DNA of 64,000 bases from DASRHT01 sp035293765 (GTDB lineage: Bacteria; Chloroflexota; Ktedonobacteria; Ktedonobacterales; Ktedonobacteraceae): contig DATGMF010000051.1 in NCBI GenBank assembly GCA_035293765.1, positions 1 through 64,000 of the forward strand, written 5' to 3'. The translations under genes and the position numbers were made by a program. Every line of letters starts with the position of its first letter. Within the stretch, counting starts at the first letter, position 1. Below, piece by piece: positions 52,645 to 61,795 of the stretch. Below the pieces are notes generated by a model. It made no database searches and was not told where the DNA came from. It worked only from the letters and a program-made list of their open reading frames with translations.

Positions 52645-53813
52645 TCTGCACCAGCTTTCAATGCGGCCATAATCTCCGCCGTATATGTATCCTGATCATG
52701 GTAAAGCACGCCGGGCAGTAGATCACCGAAGGCATTGACCTCTACTATGGCATGCCGCTTAAAGGCAGAGGTGAAGAGCAGGTCTATGCCCATGTACAGA
52801 CTCGCAAAAAGATGAGCAACCTGCCCGCAGGTCCGGCATGCCTGCTCCCAGCGCGCCTCACCGATTGCTGTGAGGATCTCAGCAATATCGCTGCGCTGAT
52901 TTAGCAAGTGCAGGTTGGTCATCGGGCTCCGGCTCAAGCGCGCAACGACGTGCTGCACCTGCCTGGCTATCATGACAATGCGCAGATCAAAAGTGCGTTG
53001 AGCGTAGCCAGCTTTGGGCAGCCACTGTTCTACATGAACGCGGTGCCTGCATAAAGCATCAATCAATGCCACGATCTCTTCGTGCTGCTGATACACACGA
53101 ATATCGCGCGAGTTGTAGAGCTTGCGTTCATTATCGGTACAAACCATCTCCACGGTTGTAATTGCCTGATGCCGGTTTCCAGAAAAGCGATAAGCAACCA
53201 CGCCGGATGCGCTCGACCCGTGCGCCAGTTTGAGGAACACGCGCGACCAGCCGTGCCGCTGCATCTGATCGATCAGTTCTTCATACGAGTTCACTGGCCC
53301 GATTGCAGGCGGCACAGATATTGCATGTGCGGTCAGTAACGCGTGTGTCGCCCGTTTATCGAACACGAGCATAATATCGTCAGCCGTATTCATTACTTGA
53401 TTCTGCTTCGCCTGCTGTTTGATGTGCTGAAGCAACTGGCAATAGCCCAGATACCACTGGCGCGAGGGCAGGATGCGCCCTTTTTCAAAGCGCAGCTCCT
53501 CTACTGCGCGACGCGAAAGGCGCTCATAGGGATGACCGTCAGGCTCCTCGATTTCCGCTCCCAGCGCCAGCAGGGCGCGCTCAACCTCGAAATCTTTGCC
53601 CGGCGATTCGATGCGAACGATTGATGTGGGACGGATGCTATCGGCTAACGCAAGCCGTCCGGCAATCAGATCGAGGTAGCTGATCATGCGCGCGGGAGGC
53701 AACTCCAGTTGGACCAGCGCCGCTTGAAAAAGCTCAACGCGGCGGTCCTGGGGAGAGCCAATCAGCACGAAATCGGGCGGCGCGCTACTCGCTGACGGCC
53801 ACATAGCGACCAT
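52641..53813 (-). CDS. STM4014-family ATP-grasp-like protein
   Basis: About 390 residues with an ATP-grasp-like core: WSRVFLKLAHGSSASGVVAY (ATP-binding strand), HVEQWLPKAGYAQRTFDLRI, and IVEVNAFGDLLPG at the end (metal-binding Asn/Glu). ATP-grasp enzymes join a carboxylate to an amine or thiol, often making or modifying peptides. ATG 53813 follows AGAAGG; it overlaps the STM4015 end by 29 nt in another frame. The longer frame to 53843 is less likely. Confidence 0.88.
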   Translation of the reverse strand: MVAMWPSASSAPPDFVLIGSPQDRRVELFQAALVQLELPPARMISYLDLIAGRLALADSIRPTSIVRIESPGKDFEVERALLALGAEIEEPDGHPYERLSRRAVEELRFEKGRILPSRQWYLGYCQLLQHIKQQAKQNQVMNTADDIMLVFDKRATHALLTAHAISVPPAIGPVNSYEELIDQMQRHGWSRVFLKLAHGSSASGVVAYRFSGNRHQAITTVEMVCTDNERKLYNSRDIRVYQQHEEIVALIDALCRHRVHVEQWLPKAGYAQRTFDLRIVMIARQVQHVVARLSRSPMTNLHLLNQRSDIAEILTAIGEARWEQACRTCGQVAHLFASLYMGIDLLFTSAFKRHAIVEVNAFGDLLPGVLYHDQDTYTAEIMAALKAGAE

Positions 53814-54708
53814 ACTCGCCTTCTTCTTGCCGATCACTGGCATCCACTTCTATACCCAGAGCTTTGAGCTGCTCAACCATCTGGTCGGAGCAATAATGAT
53901 GATGAATGTCCAGCTTCTCTAGCTTTTTCACCGCCGGAGAGGCCAGCAGGGCGGCGGCTCCCGTATCATCAAGCACGCCAAGCGAGAGATCAAGGACACG
54001 AAGGCGCTCCAAGAGGGGCGACTGTACAATGGCCTGCGCGATCTCGTTAGTAATCTCGCTATCGCGTAACCCCAGGTAGCGTAAGTTCGGAAATAGCTGA
54101 CCGGTAAACAGCGGCGCCAAATCTTCCATCGTGGTATTGGCTCCATAATTGGCATCACCGAGCCATAATTCGAGATGTTCAAGCGCAGGCAGATCGGAGC
54201 GTAAGACATCATGAACCACGCTGCTATCTAAGCCACCGCTTTCAATACCCAGTTCTTTGAGATGCTCGCTATGCAGCCTCCCAAGCCGGAGATTATTGCC
54301 ACCGCGCACCCGAAAATGTTCCAGAGCCGGATACGCCTCAAAGAGAGGAGATACGTCAGTCTGCTCAATCCATGAAATCTCAGACTCTTCAAAAGTAATA
54401 TCTCCCAGGAAAAGGGCGGTTAATCGAGGCAGCTTCTCGCGCGCGGCAGCAATCGCCTCGACGACACGCGCGCTATCGTTCGCGTCCCCAAAATCCTGTA
54501 TCCACATGCCAGCTACCAGCCCGGTGACAGCGCCAACGGCGGAATCATTCAAGAAGTCGGCAAACCTATCAGACCAGGTAATATCATCTTCGCCATAAGC
54601 AACGCTCAGCCTGTAAAGCGTAGTTTCAGGATTCGTGATCCCCACCTCAGGGTTCCAATCATCTACCTTTTTCCCCGCAAAATGCTCGATATACGTACCA
54701 ATCACCAT
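53785..54708 (-). CDS. STM4015-family leucine-rich-repeat protein
   Basis: 307 residues, first gene of the operon. After the N-terminal ETTLYRLSVAYGEDDITWSD come about six irregular LRRs (LPRLTALFLGDI, YPALEHFRVRGG, LPALEHLELWLGD, FPNLRYLGLRDSEI, LLERLRVLDLSLGVL, VKKLEKLDIHHHY). It has no signal peptide. In Salmonella the STM4015 family accompanies the same four partners. It may be a substrate carrier or recognition scaffold (inference). ATG 54708 follows GAGGGAA; a longer frame (54813) lacks support. Confidence 0.88.
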   Translation of the reverse strand: MVIGTYIEHFAGKKVDDWNPEVGITNPETTLYRLSVAYGEDDITWSDRFADFLNDSAVGAVTGLVAGMWIQDFGDANDSARVVEAIAAAREKLPRLTALFLGDITFEESEISWIEQTDVSPLFEAYPALEHFRVRGGNNLRLGRLHSEHLKELGIESGGLDSSVVHDVLRSDLPALEHLELWLGDANYGANTTMEDLAPLFTGQLFPNLRYLGLRDSEITNEIAQAIVQSPLLERLRVLDLSLGVLDDTGAAALLASPAVKKLEKLDIHHHYCSDQMVEQLKALGIEVDASDRQEEGEYGRYVAVSE

Positions 54709-54889
54709 AAAAATTCCCTCAATGCATTTCTTTATATTCGTGTGCTCGCGAACAAAACTCAATAAGAGTTTCTTAATGCAGCCGGTAAATATGGTAAAAG
54801 AGCTCATCCACATGCGTCATTATAATGGACCGGATGGTGACTGAGCGGACAGGTAGGACAATAGTCGTGACTTGACGCTCCCCCTGCAT

Positions 54890-55020
54890 AGTGCTGTAAT
54901 GATAGGGCAACGAAGCAGGGCAGGGGCGAGCCTCGCCTTGAAATTCTGTCAGAAAGGCGCACCCCTACAGAACCAGCAGGGCAGAGGCTAGCCCTGCCCC
55001 TAACAGCATGCGGATTCGCA
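54890..55020. repeat. Composite G-rich palindromic repeats
   Basis: Two palindromic blocks, GGGCAGGGGCGAGCCTCGCC at about 54918 and GGGCAGAGGCTAGCCCTGCC at about 54999, flank a third imperfect inverted repeat (TTCTGTCAGAAAGGCG). Similar units occur at 20151, 29631 and 57488. They look like a genome-wide REP-type family. No gene is seen in 54709-55068; the ribosome-binding site GGAGAGG precedes the next start. Confidence 0.5.
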
Positions 55021-55068
55021 GCCACGCTATGCCCCATCATCGTCGTTGGAGAGGAAATATACTAATTT

Positions 55069-56676
55069 ATGGCTATTATTGAATCACATATTAATCGCAG
55101 CAGCGAGGAATTCCAGGAGAATACGGGCTATTTCCAGCAACTCCTGGATCAGCTTCAGGCCAATATTCAACAGGTCCAGCAGGGCGGAGGTCAGGATGCT
55201 ATCGCGAAGCATCGCAAACGCAATAAGTTGCTGGCGCGCGAACGTGTCCAGCTTCTCTGCGATCCCGATACGCCTTTTCTGGAATTTAGCCCGCTGGCCG
55301 CCTGGGATATGTACGATAATGACGCGCCCTCGGCTGGCATTGTGACCGGCATAGGGCTGGTTGAGGGACAGGAATGCGTCGTCGTGGCAAATGACGCTAC
55401 CGTTAAAGGGGGCACCTATTACCCGATGACGGTCAAGAAGCATTTACGCGCTCAGGAGATTGCGGAACAAAATCATCTGCCCTGCATTTATCTGGTCGAT
55501 TCCGGCGGCGCGTTCTTGCCGCTCCAGGCCGATGTCTTCCCCGACCGCGAACACTTCGGGCGCATCTTCTATAACCAGGCGCGCATGTCCAGTCAGCGCA
55601 TCCCGCAGATTGCCGCCGTGATGGGCTCCTGTACGGCAGGAGGCGCTTACGTTCCGGCGATGAGCGATGAGACGGTGATTGTACGCGGCAACGGTACGAT
55701 CTTTTTGGGTGGCCCTCCACTGGTCAAGGCCGCAACCGGCGAGGAGGTGAGCGCGGAAGATCTGGGAGGGGCTGATGTCCACTGTCGCACCTCCGGCGTG
55801 ACCGATCACTACGCCCTGAACGATGAGCATGCCCTTGCCATTTGCCGCAGCATCGTCTCAAATCTCAACCGCCGCAAGTATATTCCCTGGGAGATCCATC
55901 CCGTCATCCCGCCTCGCTACGACGCCAACGAGCTACTCGGCATTGTGCCGAAAGATAGCCGCAAAAGCTACGATGTGCATGAAGTTATCGCCCGCCTCGT
56001 CGATGGCAGCGAGTTCCACGAGTTCAAGGCCCTCTATGGGACAACGCTTATCTGCGGCTTTGCGCGCATTATGGGCTATCCGGTCGGCATTATCGCCAAC
56101 AACGGCATCCTCTTCTCAGAGAGCGCGCTCAAAGCCACTCACTTCATAGAGCTGTGTGGGCAGCGTCAGACGCCGCTGGTCTTTTTGCAGAATATCACCG
56201 GCTTTATGGTCGGTCGGCAGTATGAGAATGGCGGTATCGCCAAAGATGGCGCGAAGATGGTCATGGCGGTTGCCAACGCGCCCGTGCCACGCTTCACCGT
56301 GATTATCGGCGGCTCGTTTGGCGCTGGCAACTATGGCATGTGCGGACGCGCCTACTCGCCGCGCCAGTTGTGGATGTGGCCCAACGCGCGCATCTCAGTG
56401 ATGGGCGGGCTACAGGCAGCAACCGTCCTGGCAACGGTACGTAAAGAGGGGCTGGCGGCACGCGGCAAAACAATGAGCGCAGAGGAGGAGGCCGCGTTTA
56501 TGCAGCCCATTCTTGATAAGTACGAGGAAGAGGGCAATCCCTACTATAGCACGGCACGCCTGTGGGATGATGGCATTATTGATCCGCGCGATACCCGCAC
56601 CGTACTGGCGTTAGGCATTGCTGCATCGCTCAACGCTCCCATGCCCGACACACCCTTTGGCGTATTCAGGATGTAG
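55069..56676 (+). CDS. Acyl-CoA carboxylase beta subunit (methylcrotonyl-CoA type)
   Basis: 535 residues with the two crotonase-like halves of carboxyltransferases: an N-terminal HRKRNKLLARERVQLLCDP then GGTYYPMTVKKHLRAQEIAE, CIYLVDSGGAFLPLQ, MGSCTAGGAYVPAMSDE; and a C-terminal half with NNGILFSESALKATHFIELC and GGSFGAGNYGMCGRAYSPR. The motif set fits the beta subunit of 3-methylcrotonyl-CoA carboxylase more than propionyl- or acetyl-CoA carboxylase. It transfers the carboxyl group from biotin in leucine breakdown. The alpha subunit lies three genes on. Confidence 0.93.
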   Translation: MAIIESHINRSSEEFQENTGYFQQLLDQLQANIQQVQQGGGQDAIAKHRKRNKLLARERVQLLCDPDTPFLEFSPLAAWDMYDNDAPSAGIVTGIGLVEGQECVVVANDATVKGGTYYPMTVKKHLRAQEIAEQNHLPCIYLVDSGGAFLPLQADVFPDREHFGRIFYNQARMSSQRIPQIAAVMGSCTAGGAYVPAMSDETVIVRGNGTIFLGGPPLVKAATGEEVSAEDLGGADVHCRTSGVTDHYALNDEHALAICRSIVSNLNRRKYIPWEIHPVIPPRYDANELLGIVPKDSRKSYDVHEVIARLVDGSEFHEFKALYGTTLICGFARIMGYPVGIIANNGILFSESALKATHFIELCGQRQTPLVFLQNITGFMVGRQYENGGIAKDGAKMVMAVANAPVPRFTVIIGGSFGAGNYGMCGRAYSPRQLWMWPNARISVMGGLQAATVLATVRKEGLAARGKTMSAEEEAAFMQPILDKYEEEGNPYYSTARLWDDGIIDPRDTRTVLALGIAASLNAPMPDTPFGVFRM

Positions 56677-56711
56677 GCCAGCATGTTCATCAACACTTTT
56701 AAGGAGACAAC

Positions 56712-57494
56712 ATGACGACATACACACACCTTTCGGTCGAGCATACTTTTGAGGACCGGATCGCCACCGTGACATTGCGCCGCCCGGAGGTACATAACGC
56801 GTTCAACGGCCAGATCGTACAGGATCTCATCACAGCTTTTACGGAGCTGAGCAAGGAAGAACAATTGCATGGCGTCGTGCTCACCGGGGAGGGGCCGTCG
56901 TTTAGCGCGGGGGCGGACCTGAATTTGATGAAGGAATCGGTCACGTTCACCGCAGAACAGAATTTGAATGATGCGTTGCGCCTGGCCGATCTGCTGGAAG
57001 CTATCAATACATTCCCCTGTCCGGTGGTCGCGCGGGTCAACGGCACGGCGATGGGGGGAGGCGTCGGGCTGGTTGCCGTCTGCGATATCGCGATTGCCGT
57101 TGAGAGCGCCCGTTTCGCCTTCAGCGAGGTGAAGCTGGGCATCGCTCCCGCCGTGATCTCGCCCTATGTGATCCGTAAAATTGGCGAGACGAACGCGCGT
57201 GTGCTATTTGTTACAGGCGAACGTTTTAGCGCCAATCGCGCGCGCTCCATCGGCCTTGTTCACTCGGTTGTACCGGACGACCAGCTTGACGACGCAGTGC
57301 AAAAGGCGGTCAACGAGCTGCTTTCGAGTGCCCCGCAGGCCATTCGGGTCTGCAAGGTGTTGGCGATGACTGCAGGGCAGATGGCTCCCGATGATGCGCG
57401 CCGCTACACTGCCGAGACGATAGCCCGCCTGCGCATCGGCGACGAGGCCCAGGAACGCCTGCAAGCCTTCCTGGAGCGCCGCAAACGCCCGTAG
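56712..57494 (+). CDS. Enoyl-CoA hydratase/isomerase (methylglutaconyl-CoA hydratase-like)
   Basis: 260 residues of crotonase fold. The oxyanion-hole strands are SFSAGADLNLMK and VNGTAMGGGVGLVAVCDIAIA, and FSEVKLGIAPAVISPYV follows. Positioned between the carboxylase subunits, it most likely hydrates 3-methylglutaconyl-CoA, the next step in leucine catabolism. It lies 35 nt after the beta-subunit gene, and AGGAGA precedes the ATG. The assignment to this substrate rests on context; the fold itself is certain. Confidence 0.9.
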   Translation: MTTYTHLSVEHTFEDRIATVTLRRPEVHNAFNGQIVQDLITAFTELSKEEQLHGVVLTGEGPSFSAGADLNLMKESVTFTAEQNLNDALRLADLLEAINTFPCPVVARVNGTAMGGGVGLVAVCDIAIAVESARFAFSEVKLGIAPAVISPYVIRKIGETNARVLFVTGERFSANRARSIGLVHSVVPDDQLDDAVQKAVNELLSSAPQAIRVCKVLAMTAGQMAPDDARRYTAETIARLRIGDEAQERLQAFLERRKRP

Positions 57495-57580
57495 GGAGGG
57501 CAGGGGCAAGCCCTGCTCCTATAGCGCATCCTGAATGGCATTCCTTTTTGCCGAACGCATTTCTCAAGAGGAGGCTGGCG

Positions 57581-58324
57581 TTGAGCAGAGAGACTGAGCA
57601 AAAAACAACGGGAAAAGAGACGCAAGAAGACGCTTTTGAGGAGATCCCCTTGTCAGGCGGGCGATTAACACCCGGTATCGTGCGTGTGGGAGATACAGTG
57701 CGAAGGCCACCCAAAAGCAACGCGGTTTTCGTCCACGACCTTCTTCCCTGGCTTGAGGGCCAGGGCTTTCACTTTGCTCCACGCTTTTTAGGAGTGGATG
57801 AGCAAGGTCGAGATATCCTCAGCTACCTGGAAGGTCACGCGTGGTCAGACAGCGGCTCTACGTTGCCGGATGATTTGCTGGTACAAGCTGCCAGGGTCAT
57901 CCGCCAATTGCACGATCTCACGGCTGGCTCTCCACCGGCTCAGGGCCACGAAATTGTGGCTCATAATGAGCTAGGGCCGCATAACACGATTTTTCATGAG
58001 AACCGGTTAGTCGGCCTGATTGACTGGGATGATGCGGCTCCTGGCACACGGTTGCGCGATCTCGCCAACGCAATCTACAATTATGTAGATGTGGGCCATT
58101 GGGCCAATCAGAGCGCCGATGAGCAAGCGCGGCGCATTCATCTCATGTGTGTAGCTTATGGTTGGGACGATCCTATCGCCATTGTGAACGACTTCGAAGC
58201 CGATTTGCAGCAAGCATTACGCAATCATCAACAGGCTGGTCGAACAAGAGCGGTCAGAGTCTTCGAGAAAGAGGTGGCCTGGATGCGTCTGCGGGCGCAG
58301 GAGTTGCGGCGGATGCTGCGATAG
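57581..58324 (+). CDS. Aminoglycoside-phosphotransferase-fold kinase (APH family)
   Basis: About 247 residues. The catalytic loop reads HNELGPHN in place of the common HGDLHPGN, so the usual catalytic Asp appears as Asn or is displaced by one; the following LIDWDDAAPG supplies the metal Asp. Small-molecule kinases of this family phosphorylate aminoglycosides, choline or similar compounds, but a metabolic role here is equally likely. Start is TTG 57581 with AGGAGG 6 nt upstream. It interrupts the carboxylase cluster and shares its strand. A GGGCAGGGGC palindrome lies before it. Confidence 0.8.
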   Translation: MSRETEQKTTGKETQEDAFEEIPLSGGRLTPGIVRVGDTVRRPPKSNAVFVHDLLPWLEGQGFHFAPRFLGVDEQGRDILSYLEGHAWSDSGSTLPDDLLVQAARVIRQLHDLTAGSPPAQGHEIVAHNELGPHNTIFHENRLVGLIDWDDAAPGTRLRDLANAIYNYVDVGHWANQSADEQARRIHLMCVAYGWDDPIAIVNDFEADLQQALRNHQQAGRTRAVRVFEKEVAWMRLRAQELRRMLR

Positions 58325-58384
58325 TGTGAGCACAGACGCTTGCTCACAATGAGCTACTGTTTAGAATAAGGTAGTACTGACATT

Positions 58385-60394
58385 ATGTTCAAAAAAATTC
58401 TTATCGCAAACCGTGGAGAAATCGCCGTTCGTATCATGGCGACCTGTCGCGAGATGGGCATACGCACCGTCGCCATTTACTCCGAGGCAGATCGGCAAGC
58501 GTACCATGTGCGAGCTGCCAATGAGGCATATTATCTTGGTCCCGCGCCATCGACGCAGAGTTACCTGCGCATCGACGCGATTATCGAGATTGCCAAAAAG
58601 AGCGGAGCGGAGGCCATTCACCCGGGCTACGGCTTTCTCTCGGAGAATGCAGAATTTGCTGAAGCATGCGAGCAAGCGGGGATTATTTTTATCGGGCCGC
58701 CCGCCGCTGCCATGCGTCTGATGGGCTCAAAAATCGCGGCTAAAGAGTTGGCGCAATCGGTGGGCGCGCCGACCGTTCCCGGCTATAATGGCGAGAGCCA
58801 GGACGATGAGGCGCTGATAGATGAGGCGCGGCGCATCGGCTTTCCACTGCTGATCAAAGCATCGGCGGGCGGCGGCGGCAAAGGGATGCGCGCGGTATAC
58901 TCCTCAGCCAATTTTGTGGAGCAGCTTGCCGGGGCGCGACGCGAGGCCAGAGCAGCGTTTGGCGATGAGACCGTTTTTCTGGAACGGCTGATCCAGCGTC
59001 CCCGTCATATCGAGATCCAGGTGCTGGGCGATCAACACGGCAACCTGATCCATCTTGGAGAGCGCGAGTGCTCTATTCAACGCCGGCACCAGAAAATCGT
59101 TGAAGAAAGTCCTTCGATTGCCCTCAACCCTTCCCTGCGTGCCGAGATGGGCCATGCCGCCGTTCGTATCGCTCAGGCGGCAGGTTATGTCAATGCAGGC
59201 ACCATCGAGTTTATGCTTGATGAGGATAGACAGTTCTACTTCCTTGAGATGAATACGCGCCTGCAAGTGGAACATCCGGTAACGGAGCTAGTCACGGGAC
59301 TGGACCTTGTACGCCACCAACTGTATATTGCTGCTGGCGAGCCGCTGGGCATCGTTCAGGAGCAGATCAGCCCACGCGGCCATGCCATCGAAGTGCGTAT
59401 CTACGCCGAAGATCCTTACCAGAACTTCCTCCCCTCCACCGGCACTATCACACGCTTCGTTCCCCCGCAGGGGCCAGGGGTGCGGCTGGATAGCGGCGTT
59501 GAAACAGGGGACGAGATTTCGCAGTATTACGACCCCATGATTGCCAAGCTGATCGTATACGGCGAAAATCGCCCGGCTGCCGTCGCCCGCTTGCAGCAGG
59601 CGCTCGAACACAGCACGATCTTCGGCGTGACCACCAACGTCCCGCTGCTACACGCTATCAGCGTCCATCCCGCCTTTCAGCAGGGGCAGACGCATACGGG
59701 CTTCCTGGAAGAACACAGGCTGCCAGGCACAACCACAGCTCAAGGCGATGCGCTCCCCGATACCGTTATAATCGCGGCAGCCCTCTACGAAATCACCAAC
59801 GAGATGGGAGCTTCACGGCCTCAAGTAACGGGCGCACAAAATCCCTGGAAAACGCTGGGGCCGTGGCGTATGGCGGGCGAGGCACGCACCATCACCTACA
59901 GCTATCAAGAGCAGGAACATAAAATCGCGCTCACGCCAACCGCGGACGGCAGCGGAGCCTGGCGCGTTCAGATTGATACGCAAGCGTCTCAGGATATAAC
60001 ATATACAATTGATAGTGAGGGGCTGGTCTTGCTCAGGCGCGGAGCAGCTCAGACGCGAGCCTCTGTACAGCAACAAAAGGGCGAGATGCTGGTGGAGTTC
60101 AAAGGCTATACCTACCAGCTTCAGCGTCGCCAACCGCCGGATGTAGACACAGCCGCATATGGCGGAGGCGCTGCCCACTCGCAGAAAACGCTCAAAGCGC
60201 CAATGGCGGGCACCATCGTCAAAGTGCATGTTCAGGATGGCGATAGCGTTGCCGCCCATCAGGTGCTTGTCATTCTCAGCGCCATGAAAATGGAACATGC
60301 GATTACCGCACCCTACGAGGGCAAAGTGCAGCATGTGCATTACCAGGAAGGTATGGTCGTTCCTGGCGGAGCTGTCGTTATCGATATGGAATAA
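58385..60394 (+). CDS. Biotin-dependent acyl-CoA carboxylase alpha subunit
   Basis: 669 residues with biotin carboxylase (FKKILIANRGEIAVRIMATC, HPGYGFLSENAEFAEAC, ASAGGGGKGMR, FLEMNTRLQVEHPVTE), a middle BT-like linker and the C-terminal biotin carrier domain with the biotinyl Lys in SAMKMEHA (K635). It carboxylates biotin with ATP and bicarbonate. Together with the beta subunit at 55069 it forms a methylcrotonyl-CoA-type carboxylase. A short gap (60 nt) follows the APH-like gene. Confidence 0.94.
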   Translation: MFKKILIANRGEIAVRIMATCREMGIRTVAIYSEADRQAYHVRAANEAYYLGPAPSTQSYLRIDAIIEIAKKSGAEAIHPGYGFLSENAEFAEACEQAGIIFIGPPAAAMRLMGSKIAAKELAQSVGAPTVPGYNGESQDDEALIDEARRIGFPLLIKASAGGGGKGMRAVYSSANFVEQLAGARREARAAFGDETVFLERLIQRPRHIEIQVLGDQHGNLIHLGERECSIQRRHQKIVEESPSIALNPSLRAEMGHAAVRIAQAAGYVNAGTIEFMLDEDRQFYFLEMNTRLQVEHPVTELVTGLDLVRHQLYIAAGEPLGIVQEQISPRGHAIEVRIYAEDPYQNFLPSTGTITRFVPPQGPGVRLDSGVETGDEISQYYDPMIAKLIVYGENRPAAVARLQQALEHSTIFGVTTNVPLLHAISVHPAFQQGQTHTGFLEEHRLPGTTTAQGDALPDTVIIAAALYEITNEMGASRPQVTGAQNPWKTLGPWRMAGEARTITYSYQEQEHKIALTPTADGSGAWRVQIDTQASQDITYTIDSEGLVLLRRGAAQTRASVQQQKGEMLVEFKGYTYQLQRRQPPDVDTAAYGGGAAHSQKTLKAPMAGTIVKVHVQDGDSVAAHQVLVILSAMKMEHAITAPYEGKVQHVHYQEGMVVPGGAVVIDME

Positions 60395-60419
60395 TTCATG
60401 CAGGAAAGGATTGATACAT

Positions 60420-61331
60420 ATGCAGGTCGGTTTTATCGGTATCGGCGTCATGGGCCGCCCAATGACCCTCAATCTGCTCAAAGCAGGCCATGACGTCACC
60501 GTTTTTGCTCGTCACCCCGAGAAGCCGGAGGTACAGGAAGTGCTTAACGCCGGGGCGAAGCTTGCGCCATCTCCCCGCGCCGTCGCGATGGCTTCGGAGT
60601 TTGTGATTACGATGGTGCCCAACTCGCCAGATGCTGAGGAAGTCATAGCCGGTCCCCAGGGCGTGCTCGAAGGAGCGCGCAAGGAGCTGATTATCATCGA
60701 TATGAGCACTATCGCGCCAACGATGAGCCGCAAACTGGCGGCGGCGGCGGCAGAGCAAGGCGTGCATTTTCTTGATGCGCCTGTGAGCGGCGGCTCTCAG
60801 GGAGCAGTTAACGGCACGCTCTCAATTATGGTGGGCGGCGAGAAAGAGGTATTTGAAAAAGCGCGTCCGGTGCTGGAGGGAATGGGGAAAAAGGAGAATA
60901 TTTTTCATGTTGGCCCCGTTGGTTCCGGCGAGGTGGTCAAGATCGTCAACAATATTCTGTGCGGCACTATCGCGGCCTCTATCGCCGAAGCTTTCGTGCT
61001 GGGTGTGAGGGCTGGAGCCGATGTGGATACGATGGCGAAAATCATCGGCGTCAGCAGCGGCGCCAGTTGGCAGCTCTCCAACCAGTTCCCAATCAGAGCC
61101 TTTAATGGCAGCTTCAAGCCCGGCTTTATGACGGATCTGCTGCACAAAGACCTGGGATTGGCCCTTGACCTGGCCGCTGAGACCCGCAGCCCCGTGGCAA
61201 TGACGGCCCTGGCGCGCCAGCTCTACGAGATGACCCGCGCCGCAGGCTACGGGCGAGACGACTATACCGCCTTTATGAAGGTGCTAGAACAGATGACGGG
61301 TACCGAAGTCAGAAGCCAGCAAACGACATAA
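60420..61331 (+). CDS. Beta-hydroxyacid dehydrogenase (3-hydroxyisobutyrate / tartronate semialdehyde type)
   Basis: About 303 residues. The Rossmann start QVGFIGIGVMGRPMTLNLLK, the substrate loop FLDAPVSGGSQGAVNGTLSI and the catalytic Lys in GSGEVVKIVNN define the family. Substrates may be 3-hydroxyisobutyrate (valine breakdown) or 2-hydroxy-3-oxopropionate; context with leucine genes favours branched-chain amino acid catabolism. AAAGGA precedes ATG 60420. It starts 25 nt after the carboxylase alpha gene, so it is probably in the same operon. Confidence 0.9.
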   Translation: MQVGFIGIGVMGRPMTLNLLKAGHDVTVFARHPEKPEVQEVLNAGAKLAPSPRAVAMASEFVITMVPNSPDAEEVIAGPQGVLEGARKELIIIDMSTIAPTMSRKLAAAAAEQGVHFLDAPVSGGSQGAVNGTLSIMVGGEKEVFEKARPVLEGMGKKENIFHVGPVGSGEVVKIVNNILCGTIAASIAEAFVLGVRAGADVDTMAKIIGVSSGASWQLSNQFPIRAFNGSFKPGFMTDLLHKDLGLALDLAAETRSPVAMTALARQLYEMTRAAGYGRDDYTAFMKVLEQMTGTEVRSQQTT

Positions 61332-61336
61332 CCACA

Positions 61337-61361
61337 TGGGTACCCCGTGAAAGGGTACCCA
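61337..61361. terminator. Terminator-like hairpin
   Basis: TGGGTACCC (61337-61345) and GGGTACCCA (61353-61361) form a 9-bp stem with a 7-nt loop, followed by ATCTTATTT. It lies between the dehydrogenase gene and the convergent SnoaL-like gene. Confidence 0.7.
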
Positions 61362-61389
61362 ATCTTATTTGCTTCTGGCAAAGCTGCTG

Positions 61390-61776
61390 TTAAAACATGG
61401 TGTTGGCGTTGGCGGCGTGTTGAGGAATGCGTTGGAGCACGTCCCAATGTTCCACGATTTTGCCCTCCTCGTCGAGCCGGAAAATGTCTATCCCGGCCCA
61501 ATCGCCATCGCCCGGCCATTGCTGATAACAATGCAGGATAACATAGTTCCCTTCGGCGATCACCTTCTTGAAGTGGACGCGCTTTCCAGGATACTCGCGG
61601 GCCATCCGTTCAAAATACTCGATGAACGCCTCTTTTCCATCAGCCACTGCCGGATTATGCTGAATATACGCCGCTCCAGCATAGCGCTTCATGGCTTCGG
61701 CTGGTTGGCACTGATTGAACATCAGGTCATAAAATGCGGTGACCGTTTGTTTGTTGCGTTCGAGCTGCTCTTGCAT
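61390..61776 (-). CDS. SnoaL-like / NTF2-fold protein
   Basis: 128 residues with the SnoaL-like pattern: VTAFYDLMFNQCQPAEAMKR, YIQHNPAVADGKEAFIEYF, and the end WAGIDIFRLDEEGKIVEHWD. The family includes polyketide cyclases and many small stress or metabolic proteins of unknown ligand. The His in YIQHN and Asp/His in VEHWD are kept. It ends convergent to the dehydrogenase gene and shares the strand with the nucleotidyltransferase gene 20 nt upstream. Confidence 0.85.
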   Translation of the reverse strand: MQEQLERNKQTVTAFYDLMFNQCQPAEAMKRYAGAAYIQHNPAVADGKEAFIEYFERMAREYPGKRVHFKKVIAEGNYVILHCYQQWPGDGDWAGIDIFRLDEEGKIVEHWDVLQRIPQHAANANTMF

Positions 61777-61795
61777 AACTCACTTCCTTCTTGCC

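Noticed and set aside
51745..52695. 316-codon open frame on the plus strand opposite STM4013/4014
   Set aside because: It lies antisense to genes with clear family motifs, and its translation is low in recognisable structure; it is a codon-bias shadow.
57581..58324. Antibiotic-resistance gene
   Set aside because: The APH fold alone does not show resistance; the catalytic loop is unusual and the neighbours are catabolic genes.
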